The notes under the pieces were generated by a model. The model ran no database searches and was not told the origin of the DNA. It saw only the letters and a program-made list of their open reading frames with translations. Below are positions 63,635 through 64,000 of a stretch of 64,000 nucleotides of DNA, in pieces. Numbering within the stretch: position 1 is the first letter of the stretch; each line of letters begins with the position of its first letter. Origin of the DNA: Banduia mediterranea (lineage in GTDB: Bacteria > Pseudomonadota > Gammaproteobacteria > Nevskiales > Nevskiaceae). Both the position numbers and the translations under genes were made by a program. The stretch is from positions 1 to 64,000 of the forward strand of contig NZ_JAVRIC010000009.1 in assembly GCF_031846245.1 (NCBI RefSeq), written 5' to 3'.

Positions 63635-64000
63635 ATGAAGAAACTCGCATTGTTGCTGTTGCTCGGTACGCTGAGTCCGGTCGTGTTCGCGCAGGATGAC
63701 GACGAATCCGAAGGTCTGTTCGGTCTTGGCCTGCCCCTGTACGTGGCGGTGGACTACGTGATCGACGCCAAATTGTCGGTCTCTGATTCGAACGTGTTTC
63801 CGGAAGAGGACTTCGATACCAACTTCTACGTCGCGCATGTCGGCACGCGTTACAAGGCGATCGGCTTCGAACTTCAGTACGGAATCGGCGAGGACGATAA
63901 CGACGCCGATTACGTTGAAACCGACCAGTACTACGGGGCCTTCGTGGTACCGACCGGCACCGTACGCGACATGGTCGAGATCGCCTTTCCGATCGGCTAT
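63635..64000 (+). CDS. Outer-membrane beta-barrel protein (3' part outside window)
   Basis: From ATG 63635 (GAGGGAGG upstream) the frame is open to the edge: a signal peptide MKKLALLLLLGTLSPVVFAQ, an acidic stretch DDDESEGLFG, then alternating strands (LYVAVDYVIDAKLSVSD, YVAHVGTRYKAIGFELQYGI). This is the pattern of small OmpW/OmpA-like eight-strand porins. 122 residues are visible. The family cannot be fixed from the half present. Confidence 0.75.
   Translation, partial: MKKLALLLLLGTLSPVVFAQDDDESEGLFGLGLPLYVAVDYVIDAKLSVSDSNVFPEEDFDTNFYVAHVGTRYKAIGFELQYGIGEDDNDADYVETDQYYGAFVVPTGTVRDMVEIAFPIGY

Overview
The window looks like a chromosomal stretch of a GC-rich gammaproteobacterium. Gene content (long-type ilvD, homodimeric-type aceE, rsmJ, sixA, class Ia-type nrdB, fdxA, yajC-secD-secF, Mrp and NhaD antiporters), the many dense reverse-frame ORFs typical of high GC, and the palindromic repeats point to the Nevskiales/Solimonadaceae-Xanthomonadales area. 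That placement is inference; no rRNA is present.

Layout: (1) 1-8.0 kb, after a tadA fragment, is a minus-strand catabolic cluster: allophanate hydrolase, two isochorismatase-family hydrolases resembling biuret hydrolase, an AtzH/HpxZ-like protein, a GntR-FCD regulator, an outer-membrane protein and an NCS2-type permease. Two matching palindromes (CTTGTATACAAG at 7911 and CTTGCATACAAG at 3642) sit before its two likely transcription units, which makes it a compact regulon for a biuret/ureide-like nitrogen source. (2) 8.2-17.6 kb holds tRNA-Val(GAC), a structured leader that is not assigned to any family, and a tightly overlapping ten-gene Mrp-type cation/proton antiporter operon facing a convergent nhaD. 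(3) 17.7-33.1 kb is housekeeping: uvrB, aceE, a LysR gene divergent from ilvD, glutathione-dependent formaldehyde oxidation (class III ADH plus S-formylglutathione hydrolase), an MFS transporter, a P-II protein, and yajC-secD-secF.

(4) 33.1-44.3 kb is a patchy zone with decayed genes (flavoprotein, S8 peptidase, VOC protein, ISL3-family transposase remnant; an acyl-CoA dehydrogenase remnant lies earlier at 29.4 kb), a BrnTA toxin-antitoxin pair whose toxin carries an amber codon, nrdB with far-upstream NrdR-like and DnaA-like boxes, REP-like palindromes, and a divergent Hsp20 / glycosyltransferase-glucosidase unit with a convincing sigma-32 promoter. (5) 44.3-46.7 kb carries sixA, rsmJ, a CoA-pyrophosphatase-like Nudix gene and a short MazG.

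(6) 46.9-60.3 kb is a complete cellulose synthesis operon: bcsD, a Pro-rich BcsP/BcsO-like gene with a BcsR-like N-terminus, bcsQ, a bcsA-bcsB fusion (1481 aa), bcsZ, an oversized bcsC (1688 aa with a long disordered linker before the barrel) and a TPR lipoprotein. (7) 60.4-64 kb holds an exported-protein gene broken by an amber codon, a yybP-ykoY-type manganese riboswitch before a TMEM165/GDT1 Mn2+ exporter, fdxA, a zinc-ribbon Nudix hydrolase, a probably decayed ORF, and the start of an outer-membrane beta-barrel gene cut by the window edge.

The most original signals are the GntR operator pair with the two-hydrolase cluster, the leader RNA before the Mrp operon, the BcsAB fusion with BcsD and a giant BcsC linker, the heat-shock divergon, and the nonsense-truncated BrnT.
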